Shown here: positions 38,038-49,421 of the stretch, piece by piece
Position numbering within the stretch: the first letter of the stretch is position 1
Layout: each line of letters starts with the position of its first letter
NCBI RefSeq assembly: GCF_004346225.1
Contig: NZ_SMAJ01000001.1
Location: 248,001-312,000, forward strand
Length of the DNA: 64,000 nt
Reading direction: 5' to 3'
From: Paralcaligenes ureilyticus
Lineage (GTDB): Bacteria; Pseudomonadota; Gammaproteobacteria; Burkholderiales; Burkholderiaceae_B
The notes under the pieces: model-generated
The model's input: only the letters and a program-made list of their open reading frames with translations
The model's database searches: none
Told to the model about the DNA's origin: nothing
Position numbers and translations under genes: made by a program

Positions 38038-39794
38038 AGATCAAGTTTTTCCAAAGCGGGACGCCCCGCTGCCACTAGCACCGAATTAATAAGCGGAAGC
38101 AGTTGCGGTTGTATGTCGCTCCATGCACCCAGTGCGACCATCCTCTCGGCTAGCTCACGCCCACCAGCATTAGACTTGAACCATTGTTGAGAATGTTTCT
38201 TCCAGGCTTTACCCTGCCCTTCGGGAGCGTCCTCTTTATTGCCAGTGGCAGCCGCAATAATCAGAGTTCGCAAAGTCTGTCCCGATATATGCAGTGCGGT
38301 GCTGATCGCATCCAGCGTCTTTTCCTGAATACCGAGCCGATCCGCCAAAGTTCGCAGTCGGTAGCCATCTAGTTCGCCCTCACTATCCTTCAGCAGCTCA
38401 AGAAGATTTTCTTCAGACACAGCCCCAAGCACATAGTCTTCCGTGCAACCATTTGGCCATTGATACAGGCGTTCCTTCAATTTCCCCTTAAGTCTCATCC
38501 AGCGTTGAGGCGCAGTACCCTCATTATCCACCAACCCAGCGAATAACAACCCGGAAGTGGCAAGCGTCTCAAGCAGATCTAAGGTGGCATCGTTGCCTTG
38601 GCCGTCACATACTCGAACACCATGGTCTAGCGGATTGCCTCCAAAAGCCTCTTCCAACAAATATTGCAGAAAGCCGACCTCAGTAGGTCCTTCCGCTATG
38701 ACAGCAATACGTGCTAGAAATGTCTCAGGATCCCTCTTTTGCTGCGGGCCAATCTTGTCCCGCGGTAGCGAACCTATTGCGCCCTGGTTGTCCAAATACC
38801 AGAGATGTGCTGACTCCGCGCAGGCGATGGCAACCGGACTGTGAGTCGTAATAAATATTTGTCCCGGTTGATCGGCCAAGGCGTTGATCAGCTTGCGCAG
38901 GCGGTAAGGCTCCAAACCACGCTCAATTTCATCGACCAAGGTGACACTTGCCTCCTTCTCCGTTGACGAGGCAATTTCCAGCGCAGCCATCCGACGCGTG
39001 CCAGCCCCCCAACTGCTTAGGGGCAACGTAATGCCATTTTTGGCCGCCAACAACCCGATCAGTGCACCGATGGACAACCCTTGGCTGCCCATGAGGCCAA
39101 GCTTTAATGCATTAGGAAGGGCTGCATTTGCCATGCGTGTGTCCAGCAACTCAATTGCCTGCATCCCCTCATCATTGAGAGCCTTGTGCAGGTCAAGGCC
39201 AGATACCTGTTTGCCAAGGCGGGCACGCAAAGTATTGTCGGAGAGCAACCGATCCAGAGCAGATCCGTAGACCAAGCGAAGGTCACGGTCATTGCGCCCA
39301 TCTGCGCTCATCCGAACCAAGCCAAGGCGCCGGCGTATAGCAGCGGAGAAATGATTACATTCATCGTTGGGCTGGACGATCTCCCATACAAGTTCCAGCT
39401 CTGTGGTCCCTCTTACACGCACTCGGTACACCGGCTCGCCAGAGCTTGACAGATCATCGTCCGTATCTGCAGGTGGAATAATGGCATCCTGCCCATCCCA
39501 CAACCATGGCCATGCGAAAGTGTTCTGTGATCCAATCCCTGTGGCATCGGACAGTGTCATAACTGCTTCGATTTGGAACTCTTGCGTACTGTCCCGCTCC
39601 CAATAGTCGACCTCGGAGAGGACTGTAGTGTTCGATGGCGAGAGCAGCAAAGCAATCGCTTCCAGGATCGTCGTCTTTCCAACGTCTCCTCCACCCAGAA
39701 TCACATTCATGCCACCCGCCGGAAGCCATGTTAGGGACTGGATACCCCTGAAGTGCTGAATCGTTAACTTGCGGATCCATGCTATTGAAGCCAC
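38034..39794 (-). CDS. gajA: Gabija protein GajA, OLD-family ATPase-TOPRIM nuclease
   Basis: The 586-aa protein has an ABC-type ATPase domain. FRGIQSL and Walker A GGGDVGKTT lie at residues 34-42, and VDEIERGLEPYRLRKLI is the Walker B region near 295. A TOPRIM domain follows from about 365 (VIAEGPTEVGFLQYLLEE, then the acidic VRVCDGQGND and LVDNEG), which supplies the nicking endonuclease. This architecture and the coupled UvrD-like gene identify a Gabija anti-phage pair. The promoter must lie in the 117-bp gap to the divergent helicase operon at 39912. Confidence 0.87.
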   Translation of the reverse strand: MASIAWIRKLTIQHFRGIQSLTWLPAGGMNVILGGGDVGKTTILEAIALLLSPSNTTVLSEVDYWERDSTQEFQIEAVMTLSDATGIGSQNTFAWPWLWDGQDAIIPPADTDDDLSSSGEPVYRVRVRGTTELELVWEIVQPNDECNHFSAAIRRRLGLVRMSADGRNDRDLRLVYGSALDRLLSDNTLRARLGKQVSGLDLHKALNDEGMQAIELLDTRMANAALPNALKLGLMGSQGLSIGALIGLLAAKNGITLPLSSWGAGTRRMAALEIASSTEKEASVTLVDEIERGLEPYRLRKLINALADQPGQIFITTHSPVAIACAESAHLWYLDNQGAIGSLPRDKIGPQQKRDPETFLARIAVIAEGPTEVGFLQYLLEEAFGGNPLDHGVRVCDGQGNDATLDLLETLATSGLLFAGLVDNEGTAPQRWMRLKGKLKERLYQWPNGCTEDYVLGAVSEENLLELLKDSEGELDGYRLRTLADRLGIQEKTLDAISTALHISGQTLRTLIIAAATGNKEDAPEGQGKAWKKHSQQWFKSNAGGRELAERMVALGAWSDIQPQLLPLINSVLVAAGRPALEKLDL

Positions 39795-39911
39795 TATTGC
39801 CCCCTCCTTGTTACAAGCCGCCTAGCTAGCTAAGCACGCTCCATAGGCCAATTACATCCTACCCATGTATCATATTGCAACGCCCAAGAAAACAATAGGC
39901 AACGCATATCC

Positions 39912-42900
39912 ATGCAAATCATCGACAACATCAACCACTTACTGGGCGATGACCTGAAGCAGACGCTGAAACCCGGCGCAAAACTCAAGATCGCCGCGTC
40001 CTGCTTCTCGATGTATGCCTACGAGGCCCTGCGCTCCGAACTCGAAAAAATCGACTCCCTACAGTTCATCTTCACGGCACCCACCTTTCTAGCCAGTGAG
40101 GTTACCGATAAGGTCCGACGCGAGCGCCGGGAATTCTTCATCCCCAAGCTGGACCGCGAACGCAGCCTGTACGGCAGTGAATTCGAGATCCAGCTACGCA
40201 ACAAGCTCACGCAAAAGGCCATTGCACGGGAATGTGCCGACTGGCTGCGCCGCAAGGCGACATTCAAAAGCAACCGCAACAAGGCTCCCATGCAGCAATT
40301 TGCCTGTATACAGTCCACACAAGCGGATGCGGCCTACCTACCGCTGCAGGGTTTCACGGCTGTGGACCTGGGCTACCAGCAGGGCGATGCAGTGTCGAAC
40401 CTGGTCAACAAGCTCGACGATGCTCCACTAACCACCACGTATCTGACCCTGTTCGACCAAATCTGGAACGCCCCGGAGAAGCTGGAGGACGTGACAGAGC
40501 GCATCTGCGACCACATTGCCTCGGTCTATCAGGAAAATTCCCCCGAAAGCCTCTATTTTTTGATGCTCTATCATATCTTCAACGAGTTTCTGGATGACAT
40601 CAGCGAAGACGTACTGCCCAACGAGCACACGGGCTATCTGGATACCTTGGTCTGGAACAAGCTCTTCAACTACCAACGTGATGCGGCAACTGGCATCATC
40701 AACAAGCTGGAAACCTACAACGGCTGCATCTTGGCCGACAGCGTCGGCCTGGGCAAGACCTTCACGGCGCTGGCCGTCGTCAAATACTACGAGCTGCGCA
40801 ATAAGTCCGTACTCGTGCTCTGCCCCAAAAAGCTGGCCGACAATTGGCTGACCTACTGCCGCAACCTCACCACCAACATCTTCGCCCGTGACCGCTTCAG
40901 CTATGACGTGCTCTGCCACACCGACCTAGGACGCAGCAAGGGCGAATCCTTCGGCATGCCGCTGAACCGCGTGAACTGGGGCAATTACGATCTGGTCGTC
41001 ATCGACGAGTCACACAATTTCCGCAACAACGACGCATTCAAGGATAGGGAAACCCGCTACCAGCGCCTGATGCGCCAGGTGATTCAGGAAGGCGTGAAAA
41101 CCAAGGTGCTGATGCTCTCGGCCACGCCGGTCAACAATCGCTTCACTGACCTGCGAAATCAGCTGGCACTGGCCTACGAGGGCCAGTCAGAAAATCTTAG
41201 CCAGAAACTGCACACCGAAAAAAGCATCGACGACATTTTTCGCAGTGCTCAGGCCGCCTTCAATACCTGGGCCAAGCTGCCACCGGAACAGCGCACCGCA
41301 CAGGCGATCCTGGACGCTTTGGATTTCGATTTTTTCGAACTGCTGGACAGTGTCACCATCGCCCGCTCACGCAAGCATATCCAGAACTTTTACGACACTA
41401 AGGATATCGGCCCCTTCCCGGACCGACGCAAACCGCTGTCATTTCGCTGCCCCTTGACCCAACTCACAGATGCTCCCGACTTCAACGAAATCTTCAAACA
41501 GCTCTCACAACTGACGCTGGCCGTTTATGCCCCCATCAGCTATATCCTGCCCAGCCGTCTGAAACACTACGAAGACCTGTATGACACCAAAGTTGGCCAG
41601 GCTGGCACCCTGCGCCAGTCCGACCGGGAAAAGAGCCTGCAACGGCTAATGACCACCAACCTGCTCAAGCGCCTGGAAAGCTCGGTAGCGTCCTTTCGCC
41701 TGACGCTGCAATCCCTACAGAACAACCACCTGGATACGCTCACCAAGATTACCGCGCATCAACAAAGCGGCACGGCCCTCACAGTGGGCGACCGCACAGC
41801 GGCCCTGGAAGACCTGGACCCCGACGAAGACGAGCTTTCCGATCTGGATGATGAATCCTCGGAGATCGGCAGCAAGGTACGCATCAACTTGGCCGACATG
41901 GACCTGCCCTCGTGGGAGTTCGACCTGAAGGCCGACCTGGACGTCATCCAGAACCTGCTGGACGCCATGACCCAGATCACGCCCCAGGACGACGCCAAGC
42001 TACAGCACCTTATTGCCCATGTCTTGAACAAGATTACCCAACCGATCAACCCGGCCAACCGCAAGATACTAATCTTCACGGCCTTTGCCGACACGGCTGA
42101 CTACCTGTTCAAGCAACTGGCCCCTATGCTGCAGGCTGAACATCATCTCCATAGTGCCAAAATCACCGGCAAAAGTGCCCCCAGGTCCACCCTGAAGAAA
42201 ACCTACGACTTCCAGGAACTGCTGACCCTGTTTTCCCCAAAATCCAAGGAAAAGGCGGCCGTCCTACCGCAGGAGCCTGCCGAGATCGAACTGCTGATCG
42301 CCACGGATTGCATTTCTGAAGGCCAAAATCTGCAGGATTGCGACTATCTGATCAATTACGATATCCACTGGAACCCGGTACGTATCATCCAGCGCTTTGG
42401 CCGCATCGACCGCATCGGGTCCTTCAACCAGAGCATCCAGTTGGTGAATTACTGGCCGGATATTTCGCTGGATGAGTACATCAATCTGAAGGAACGTGTC
42501 GAAAGCCGCATGATGATTGCCGATGTCACAGCCACGGGCGACGACAATGTACTGTCGGCCAAGGCGAACGACATCGCCTATCGCAAGGAACAGCTACAAC
42601 GCCTGCAGGAAGAGGTGATCGAGCTGGAGGATCTGAAGACCGGGGTGTCCATCACCGACCTGGGTCTGAACGAGTTTCGCATGGATCTGCTGAACTTCAT
42701 CGACATCTACGGTGAGCCTCACAATACCCCCAACGGCCTGCATGCTGTCGTAGCCGCTCAGCTGGAGCTCGGCCTGGTGCCGGGCGTCATCTTTACCTTG
42801 CGCAACCGTAACTCGGGCGTCAATATCCGTCAGCAGAACCGGCTGCATCCGTATTATCTGATTTACATGCGGCAAGACGGCACCGTGGTGCACAACCATA

Positions 42901-43187
42901 CCGAAGTCAAGCGCCTCCTGGACTTGGCCCGCAGCGCCTGCAAAGGCCAGGCAGTACCCGTGGCAGACGTTTGCCGTACGTTCAATGAGGTCACGCAAGA
43001 TGGGCGCCAAATGCAGGCCTATTCCAGCCTGCTGGGCGAGGCGATCCAATCTATGATCACGGTCAAGGAAGAAAGCGATCTGGACAGCCTCTTTTCCGGC
43101 GGCCCCACTACGGCTCTGAAGGACACCATTACCGGCCTGGACGATTTTGAATTGATCAGCTTCCTGGTGATCCAGGAGGCGGCATGA
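39912..43187 (+). CDS. SNF2/DEAH helicase with PLD-like N-terminal domain
   Basis: In the 1091-aa protein, residues 1-190 resemble a phospholipase-D-like domain (LKIAASCFSMYAYEAL, then YLPLQGFTAVDLG where a GSxNFT loop is expected). No HxK catalytic motif is visible, so it may be inactive. The helicase core has Walker A DSVGLGKTFTAL near 275-286, DESHNFR near 366, LMLSATPVNN near 397, and motifs V-VI (ATDCISEGQN and QRFGRIDRIGS near 827-837). It is the first gene of a four-gene operon with a DUF4391-like gene and type III mod/res, linked by ATGA. It may translocate on DNA as part of an extended restriction system; this is inference. Confidence 0.82.
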   Translation: MQIIDNINHLLGDDLKQTLKPGAKLKIAASCFSMYAYEALRSELEKIDSLQFIFTAPTFLASEVTDKVRRERREFFIPKLDRERSLYGSEFEIQLRNKLTQKAIARECADWLRRKATFKSNRNKAPMQQFACIQSTQADAAYLPLQGFTAVDLGYQQGDAVSNLVNKLDDAPLTTTYLTLFDQIWNAPEKLEDVTERICDHIASVYQENSPESLYFLMLYHIFNEFLDDISEDVLPNEHTGYLDTLVWNKLFNYQRDAATGIINKLETYNGCILADSVGLGKTFTALAVVKYYELRNKSVLVLCPKKLADNWLTYCRNLTTNIFARDRFSYDVLCHTDLGRSKGESFGMPLNRVNWGNYDLVVIDESHNFRNNDAFKDRETRYQRLMRQVIQEGVKTKVLMLSATPVNNRFTDLRNQLALAYEGQSENLSQKLHTEKSIDDIFRSAQAAFNTWAKLPPEQRTAQAILDALDFDFFELLDSVTIARSRKHIQNFYDTKDIGPFPDRRKPLSFRCPLTQLTDAPDFNEIFKQLSQLTLAVYAPISYILPSRLKHYEDLYDTKVGQAGTLRQSDREKSLQRLMTTNLLKRLESSVASFRLTLQSLQNNHLDTLTKITAHQQSGTALTVGDRTAALEDLDPDEDELSDLDDESSEIGSKVRINLADMDLPSWEFDLKADLDVIQNLLDAMTQITPQDDAKLQHLIAHVLNKITQPINPANRKILIFTAFADTADYLFKQLAPMLQAEHHLHSAKITGKSAPRSTLKKTYDFQELLTLFSPKSKEKAAVLPQEPAEIELLIATDCISEGQNLQDCDYLINYDIHWNPVRIIQRFGRIDRIGSFNQSIQLVNYWPDISLDEYINLKERVESRMMIADVTATGDDNVLSAKANDIAYRKEQLQRLQEEVIELEDLKTGVSITDLGLNEFRMDLLNFIDIYGEPHNTPNGLHAVVAAQLELGLVPGVIFTLRNRNSGVNIRQQNRLHPYYLIYMRQDGTVVHNHTEVKRLLDLARSACKGQAVPVADVCRTFNEVTQDGRQMQAYSSLLGEAIQSMITVKEESDLDSLFSGGPTTALKDTITGLDDFELISFLVIQEAA

Positions 43188-43885
43188 GCGCCCAGGCACT
43201 ACTCACTCCCCACCCTATCTTCATCCGCTACCCGGAACAGGCCGCCGTCAACCGGTCCTTGCCAAAAAACAAGGTCTATCAGCACAGTGGCGCCGGCGCC
43301 CGCATCAAAGACCTGTTCGTGGAGCAGGTAGACCAGATTGTCTGGGCATACAAACTGGCGCCCGACACCATCAACCTGCCCGCCCAGTCTGAGGTGCAGG
43401 AAATCCAGATCTTCCACCTAGCCTTGAAAACCCCAGCACTGCATCACGACGTGCTGCACTGCCTGGATGACGCCATTCCGCTGCCCATTATTTTCGAGCT
43501 GTATCACCAAGGCCGCACACAAGCCATTGCTGCCTACAAGCGCCCTGCTCTGTCCGGCGGCAAATCGGATCCTGAACACTGGGTACACTCTAGCTACTTC
43601 AGCACTGCATGGCTGCCATCTGATACCCCCAGAACAGCACTGCCTAGCACACTCGACCTGAGCGGGCTCTATGAGACCTTGCTACGGCAGTTGATTCCCC
43701 TGGCTGCACGATCCAAGGAAACCCTGACGGAACAGGTAGAGCGTGTCGCCCAGGTAACAATCATGCAGCGCGAAATCGACCAAATGGCCAGCCGATTGGC
43801 CAAAGAGAAACAATTCAATCGCAAGGTAGACATTAACCATGCCTTGCGAAAACTGAAGAATGAACTGCAAGAGATTATGACGTGA
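43184..43885 (+). CDS. DUF4391-like protein of the helicase-Mod-Res operon
   Basis: The 233-aa protein has a mixed N-terminal part with KNKVYQHSGAGARIKDLFVEQVDQIVWAYKLAPDT, followed by a C-terminal coiled region (about 180-233, REIDQMASRLAKEKQFNRKVDI). The pattern and gene context match DUF4391 proteins, which are repeatedly found between such helicases and type III methylases; no function is established. It overlaps the helicase stop and the mod start, so it is coupled to both. I see no nuclease motif that I would rely on. Confidence 0.7.
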   Translation: MSAQALLTPHPIFIRYPEQAAVNRSLPKNKVYQHSGAGARIKDLFVEQVDQIVWAYKLAPDTINLPAQSEVQEIQIFHLALKTPALHHDVLHCLDDAIPLPIIFELYHQGRTQAIAAYKRPALSGGKSDPEHWVHSSYFSTAWLPSDTPRTALPSTLDLSGLYETLLRQLIPLAARSKETLTEQVERVAQVTIMQREIDQMASRLAKEKQFNRKVDINHALRKLKNELQEIMT

Positions 43886-45756
43886 TGGATAAACTGAAAA
43901 TGCATAGCCCCGACCTAACCCAGGAAAATATCGCCCATATCAGGAAGCGATTCCCCGGCTGCGTCACGGAAACCCGGGATACACGCGGTGCTATTCGATT
44001 GGCGGTAGATTTCGATCTGCTACGCCAAGAATTGGCTGACGTCATCATCGAAGGCCCGCAAGAACGCTACCAACTCACTTGGCCCGGAAAACGTGAAGCC
44101 CTGCTCACGGCCAATGCCCCCATTTCAAAAACCCTGCGGCCCTGCCGGGAAGAAAGCGTGGATTTCGACACGACGAAAAATTTGTTCATCGAGGGCGATA
44201 ATCTCGATGCGTTGAAGCTGCTTCAGGAAACGTATCTCGGGAAAGTGAAGGTCATCTATATTGATCCGCCCTATAACACCGGGCGCGACTTTATCTATGA
44301 TGATGATTACAGCGCCGAAACGGATGAATACCTGACCGATTCCGGTCAGAAGGACGATCAAGGCGGCAGACTGGTCGCAAACACAGAGTCCAATGGACGG
44401 TTTCACTCGGACTGGCTGAGCATGATGGCCCCAAGGCTCCGTCTAGCCAGAACACTCCTAAAAGAGGATGGCAGTATCTTCATCAGCATAGATGACGGCG
44501 AGGTCCAAAACCTCAGATCCCTTTGCGACGAAATATTTGGTGCTGAAAATTTCATCGCCACAATCATATGGCACAAAATGGATAGCCCAAAAAACTCTGC
44601 TAAGTATTTGAGTGAAGATCACGATTACATTTTGTTGTATGCGAAGAACTCCAACATTTGGCGACCGAAACTTCTTCCACGCAGCGATAAAATGGTAGAG
44701 CGCTACAAAAACCCAGACAATGACTCGAGAGGGCCGTGGCTCCTCGGAGATCTTGCTGCCCGTAATTTTTACAGTAAAGGGACCTATCCAATCACCACAC
44801 CAGCCGGTAGAACCATTAGCGGACCACCGGCAGGAAGCTATTGGCGTGTATCAAAAGAAAAATTTAATGAACTTTTGACGGACAACAGAATTTGGTGGGG
44901 TGAGTCCAGTGATAACAGACCAGGTATTAAGAAATTTCTTTCAGAAGTAAGGGACGGTGTAATCCCGCAGACCTATTGGCCATGGAAAGAGGTTGGCAGC
45001 ACGCGAAACGCAAAGCAGGAATTAAGCAAGCTTCTTCAAGCATCTAGCGGCGATGACATATTCATTACACCCAAGCCCGTTAAGCTAATTCAGCGAATAC
45101 TGGAAATATCGACTGACTCATATGAGCAGGAGATTGTGTTGGACTTTTTTGCCGGTTCTGGCACGACAGCACATGCTGCATTCTCAAGCAATTCATTAGA
45201 TGGCGGCAATAGACGCTGGATCATGATTCAGCTACCAGAAGCCATGTCTTCTGAATCGACCATATCAGAAATGTGTATCACCCGTATCAAGCGAGCAGGC
45301 ACACAACTGTCCGGGCATACAAAGGGGATGATGCCAAACGTCGATACCGGCTTCCGCGTCCTAAAAGTTGACTCCACCAATATGGATGACGTATTGAGCA
45401 CTCCAGACGTCCTATCCCAGGCCGACCTGCTTAATAGCCTTGACAACATCAAGCCAGACCGCACAGCCGAAGACCTGCTGTTTCAGGTCATGCTGGACTG
45501 GGGTGTGGACCTGGCCCTGTCCATCGAGAAGAGAACAATCCAGGGCAAGGACATCTACTTCGTCGATGGCAACGCGCTGGCCGCCTGCTTCGATGCCCAT
45601 GGCGGTGTTGACGAGGCCCTCGTCAAGGAACTGGCTACCTATCAACCTTTGCGCGTGGTCTTCCGCGATGCCGGATTCCGTGACAGCGCGGCCAAAATCA
45701 ACGTAGAGCAGATTTTCAGAACGGCATCCCCAGCCACTGACGTCAAGTGCATTTGA
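43885..45756 (+). CDS. mod: type III restriction-modification DNA methyltransferase (Mod)
   Basis: The protein of about 623 aa is a beta-class adenine-N6 methyltransferase. The catalytic [16 protein letters not shown] lies near residues 127-142, before the SAM-binding [12 protein letters not shown] near 420-431, the order typical of type III Mod. The centre (about 230-400) is the variable target-recognition region and looks AT-richer than the flanks, as often seen when specificity domains are exchanged. The start is either the GTG at 43882 (GTGA overlap) or the ATG at 43885, which I prefer. It gives the recognition site for both methylation and restriction. Confidence 0.9.
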   Translation: MDKLKMHSPDLTQENIAHIRKRFPGCVTETRDTRGAIRLAVDFDLLRQELADVIIEGPQERYQLTWPGKREALLTANAPISKTLRPCREESVDFDTTKNLFIEGDNLDALKLLQETYLGKVKVIYIDPPYNTGRDFIYDDDYSAETDEYLTDSGQKDDQGGRLVANTESNGRFHSDWLSMMAPRLRLARTLLKEDGSIFISIDDGEVQNLRSLCDEIFGAENFIATIIWHKMDSPKNSAKYLSEDHDYILLYAKNSNIWRPKLLPRSDKMVERYKNPDNDSRGPWLLGDLAARNFYSKGTYPITTPAGRTISGPPAGSYWRVSKEKFNELLTDNRIWWGESSDNRPGIKKFLSEVRDGVIPQTYWPWKEVGSTRNAKQELSKLLQASSGDDIFITPKPVKLIQRILEISTDSYEQEIVLDFFAGSGTTAHAAFSSNSLDGGNRRWIMIQLPEAMSSESTISEMCITRIKRAGTQLSGHTKGMMPNVDTGFRVLKVDSTNMDDVLSTPDVLSQADLLNSLDNIKPDRTAEDLLFQVMLDWGVDLALSIEKRTIQGKDIYFVDGNALAACFDAHGGVDEALVKELATYQPLRVVFRDAGFRDSAAKINVEQIFRTASPATDVKCI

Positions 45757-45766
45757 GGCCCCTGTC

Positions 45767-48700
45767 ATGAAGCTTAAATTCAAGACCCAGGCCTACCAGA
45801 CTGCGGCGGTAGAGGCGGTGGTGGACTGCTTCAACGGCCAGCTAGCGGCTCACGGCGGCATCCGCTACCGCTTGGACCCCGGTATTCAGCCAGTAAAACC
45901 TGCGAATCCCCAGGCCGTGTTGGATATGGAAGCTCCCGTCACCGCCGATCTGGATGCGGCTTTTCGCAACGCTGATATCGGTTTGCTGGATGATGATCTT
46001 TTGCAAAATATCCAGGCCATTCAGAGACAGCAAAATCTGCCTGTCTCGGCCTCCCTGACTGATTTTCATGCCTTGGATGCCAAAGGCCAGCGCACGGCGG
46101 CAAAGAAGGCCTATAAGGATCTGGCCCAACAGATCGCCCCTGTACATCTCGATATCGAGATGGAAACCGGCACCGGCAAGACCTACTGCTATATCAAGAC
46201 GATCTTCGAGTTGAACCGCCAATATGGCTGGAGCAAGTTCATCATCGTTGTGCCCAGCATAGCCATCCGCGAGGGCGTGGCCAAGTCCATCAGTATCACG
46301 GCGGATCACTTTCTGGAAACGTACGAAAAGAAAGCTCGCTTCTTCATCTACGATTCCAGGCAGTTGCATCACCTGGAAAGCTTTTCATCGGATGCCGGCA
46401 TCAACCTTATGATTATCAATGTCCAGGCCTTCAATGCTACGGGCAAGGACAATCGCCGCATCTACGAAGAACTGGACGATTTTCAGTCGCGCAGGCCGAT
46501 CGACGTCATCAGCGCCAACCGTCCTATTCTGATTCTGGACGAACCCCAGAAAATGGAAGGCACGAAGACCTTGGAATCGCTCACACACTTCAAAGCCTTG
46601 ATGGTGTTGCGCTACTCGGCCACACACAAGACCACCCACAACCGGATCCACCGCCTGGATGCGCTGGACGCCTACAATCAGAGGCTGGTGAAGAAGATTG
46701 CCGTGCGCGGTATCGCCGTCAAGGGCCTGGATGGCACCAACAGCTATCTGTATCTGCAATCCATCGAAATTTCCACTAAACGGCCACCCGTGGCAACAGT
46801 AGAACTGGAGCAGAAACGGGCCAGCGGCGCTATTCGTCGTGTCACCCGCAAACTGTCCAGGGGCGACAACTTGTTTGACCTGTCCAATGGACTGGATCAG
46901 TATCGCCAGGGTTATGTCGTCAGCGACATCAATGCCAATACGGATACTTTAAGCTTCACTAACGGGGTCGAACTGGTTGTTGGCGACGCTCTGGGCGATG
47001 TCAATGAAACCACCCTACGACGCATCCAGATCCGCGAAGCAATCAAGGCACACTTCGATAAGGAACAGGCTCTCTTTTCCCAGGGGGTAAAGGTGCTGAC
47101 CCTGTTCTTCATCGACGAGGTCGTCAAATACCGCGATTACAGCGCAGCCGATGAAAAAGGGGAATACGCGCGCATCTTCGAAGAGGAATACGTCCAAGCG
47201 CTGAATGAAGTCCTGGACCTGGACGAAACCCCGTACATCCAGTATGTAAAGCACATTAGCGCCGCCGAGACCCACTGCGGCTACTTTGCCATCGACAAGA
47301 AAAGCAGCCGGCTCGTCGACCCCAAGGCCGCCGCACGTGGCGAAAACGCGGGCCTTTCAGACGATGTGGACGCCTATGATCTGATCTTGAAAGACAAGGA
47401 AACCTTGCTGTCGCTGCCCACGCCTCACGATAATGCGCAGGCACGAGCTAGGAAAAATGTACGCTTCATCTTTTCGCATTCAGCACTGCGAGAAGGTTGG
47501 GACAACCCGAATGTGTTCGTGATCTGCGCTCTAAAACACAGCGACAACACGATTTCCCGCCGCCAGGAAGTCGGCCGGGGCCTGCGCCTGGCGGTCAACC
47601 AACAGGGCGAACGCATGGACAACCCGGCCACGGTACACGACATTAATGTGCTCACGGTCGTAGCCAGCGAAAGCTACAAGCATTTTGTCGCGGCCCTGCA
47701 GCAGGACATCAGCGAATCACTTTCGGAACGCCCACGCATTGCGGATCAAGCCTACTTTACCGGCAAGATGCTGCAAACCGAAGTTGGCCAAATTGCCGTA
47801 ACCGAGGCCATGGCGGGCGATATCGAGTTCTACCTGATCCAGAACGGGTATGTGGATCGACAACGCCATATCACGGACAAATACTACCAGGAACGCCAGG
47901 CAGGTGTCCTGGCCGAGCTGCCAGATGCCTTGCAGATTCACGCCGAACTGGTCTTGCAACTAATCGACAGCGTCTTCAGCCAGGCGCAGGTGCCCGCCAT
48001 TGAAGACGACCGCCGCCCAAAGAAGAACCCAGTCAACGATAATTTTGAAAAGCAGGAATTCAAGGCCCTGTGGCAACGAATCAACCACAAGGCCGCCTAC
48101 AGCGTGGCCTTTGACAATAAGGAACTAATCCGCAAGGCAACCGAGACCCTGGATGCCAGCCTGCGGGTTACGCCTCTGACCTACACCATTCAGCATGGCG
48201 AGCAAGCCACTCGCGCCACCTTCGACGATATCAAAGGCGGCACTAGCTTTGCCCTGACCATGACGGACACCAAATCTGAGCGGCATTCGGTACATTCCGC
48301 AGTGCGCTACGATCTGATCGGCAAACTGGCCGAAGGCACGCAATTGACCCGCCGTACTATTGCTGCCATTTTGCAGGGCGTCAATGTAGCCGTGTTCGCC
48401 CAGTTCAAACAGAACCCCGAGCATTTCATCGCAGAGGGCAGGCGGCTTATCAATGAACAAAAGGCCACCTGCGTCATTGAGCACCTGGCTTACGACGCCA
48501 TCGAAGACCGTTACGACATGACGATCTTCACCGATGGTCAGACCAAGCAGGACTTCAGCAAGGCCGGCAACAGGCTGCAACACCATATCTACGACTATGT
48601 GCTGACGGACTCCAAGATTGAACGACAGTTCGTACAAGAACTGGACACGTCCAATGACGTGGTGGTCTATGCCAAGCTGCCCCGAGGCTTTCTGATCCCG

Positions 48701-48943
48701 ACCCCCGTGGGCGACTACAACCCCGACTGGGCTATCGCCTTTCGAGAAGGCAGCGTGAAGCACATCTATTTCGTGGCTGAGACCAAGGGCTCCATGTCAT
48801 CCCTTGAATTACGAGAGATCGAGCGTACAAAGATCGAGTGCGCCCGCAAGTTCTTTGCCGAAATGAACAAACGCTTCGCCCCGGAAAACGTCCGCTACGA
48901 TGTCGTGGACAGCTTTGGAAAGCTCATGGAAGTTGTGCAGTAG
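45767..48943 (+). CDS. res: type III restriction endonuclease subunit Res
   Basis: The 1058-aa protein has superfamily 2 helicase motifs: Walker [14 protein letters not shown] at residues 133-145, DEPQ near 258-261, SATHKT near 284, and REGWDNPN...[10 protein letters not shown] near 578-608. At the C-terminus, YNPDWAI near 985 and VAETKGS near 1003 form a PD-ExK nuclease site. All parts needed for cleavage are present and the length is normal. It follows mod by 10 bp. With Mod it makes the cleavage complex, which needs two inversely oriented sites. Confidence 0.92.
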   Translation: MKLKFKTQAYQTAAVEAVVDCFNGQLAAHGGIRYRLDPGIQPVKPANPQAVLDMEAPVTADLDAAFRNADIGLLDDDLLQNIQAIQRQQNLPVSASLTDFHALDAKGQRTAAKKAYKDLAQQIAPVHLDIEMETGTGKTYCYIKTIFELNRQYGWSKFIIVVPSIAIREGVAKSISITADHFLETYEKKARFFIYDSRQLHHLESFSSDAGINLMIINVQAFNATGKDNRRIYEELDDFQSRRPIDVISANRPILILDEPQKMEGTKTLESLTHFKALMVLRYSATHKTTHNRIHRLDALDAYNQRLVKKIAVRGIAVKGLDGTNSYLYLQSIEISTKRPPVATVELEQKRASGAIRRVTRKLSRGDNLFDLSNGLDQYRQGYVVSDINANTDTLSFTNGVELVVGDALGDVNETTLRRIQIREAIKAHFDKEQALFSQGVKVLTLFFIDEVVKYRDYSAADEKGEYARIFEEEYVQALNEVLDLDETPYIQYVKHISAAETHCGYFAIDKKSSRLVDPKAAARGENAGLSDDVDAYDLILKDKETLLSLPTPHDNAQARARKNVRFIFSHSALREGWDNPNVFVICALKHSDNTISRRQEVGRGLRLAVNQQGERMDNPATVHDINVLTVVASESYKHFVAALQQDISESLSERPRIADQAYFTGKMLQTEVGQIAVTEAMAGDIEFYLIQNGYVDRQRHITDKYYQERQAGVLAELPDALQIHAELVLQLIDSVFSQAQVPAIEDDRRPKKNPVNDNFEKQEFKALWQRINHKAAYSVAFDNKELIRKATETLDASLRVTPLTYTIQHGEQATRATFDDIKGGTSFALTMTDTKSERHSVHSAVRYDLIGKLAEGTQLTRRTIAAILQGVNVAVFAQFKQNPEHFIAEGRRLINEQKATCVIEHLAYDAIEDRYDMTIFTDGQTKQDFSKAGNRLQHHIYDYVLTDSKIERQFVQELDTSNDVVVYAKLPRGFLIPTPVGDYNPDWAIAFREGSVKHIYFVAETKGSMSSLELREIERTKIECARKFFAEMNKRFAPENVRYDVVDSFGKLMEVVQ

Positions 48944-49228
48944 ACGTGCTCATGAGTGGAATTTTGAATGCCCAGAATGGGGGGCTTTGTGCAAGCGAAG
49001 GCCTTTCCTAGCCCTCCCCTGAACTCCGGCTAGCTCTGCCACCAGCCATACGGACGCAACTGCCTCCAGGTACATGCGAGCGACGTCGCCGACCTCATCG
49101 ACACCACGTAGGATTTATTTCAGTTCGCATAACACTGCGTCGTGGTCTTCAACGCATGCGATGATGGAGGTGATAGGGTCAAGGATACGACCCGACAGAA
49201 TGATTGAATTTCGTTCCATTTTTCAATT
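48944..49228. other. gene-free stretch after res
   Basis: No convincing gene, repeat or terminator is seen in these 285 bases. Short frames on both strands have no recognisable domain. Confidence 0.4.
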
Positions 49229-49408
49229 ATGGATAGAAATTTTCGACTTACTCTAATCGAACGGCCGCAATCCGGTCTTCCGCGCGATGCGCCGTTTAAC
49301 TCGACTACCTTGGCCACTCTTAGGGGGATTACCGGGGTGCCGCCTACGGTTCGCCTGCTGCTCGCGGCTAGAGTCACGGCTGGAATCAAGAATTTATTGC
49401 AACTGTGA
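49229..49408 (+). CDS. possible 59-aa small protein, unknown
   Basis: An ATG frame of 59 codons (starting MDRNFRLTLIERPQSGLPR) ends just before the repeat region upstream of the Fic gene. It has no recognisable domain and no strong ribosome site. It could be a remnant of a longer gene or a chance frame, and I keep it only as a candidate. Confidence 0.2.
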   Translation: MDRNFRLTLIERPQSGLPRDAPFNSTTLATLRGITGVPPTVRLLLAARVTAGIKNLLQL

Positions 49409-49421
49409 TAAGCCCATCAAA

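Noticed and set aside
39912-48943. DISARM or BREX system
   Set aside because: There is no drmB (DUF1998), brxC/pglY or pglZ. The operon is best read as type III R-M plus two extra genes.
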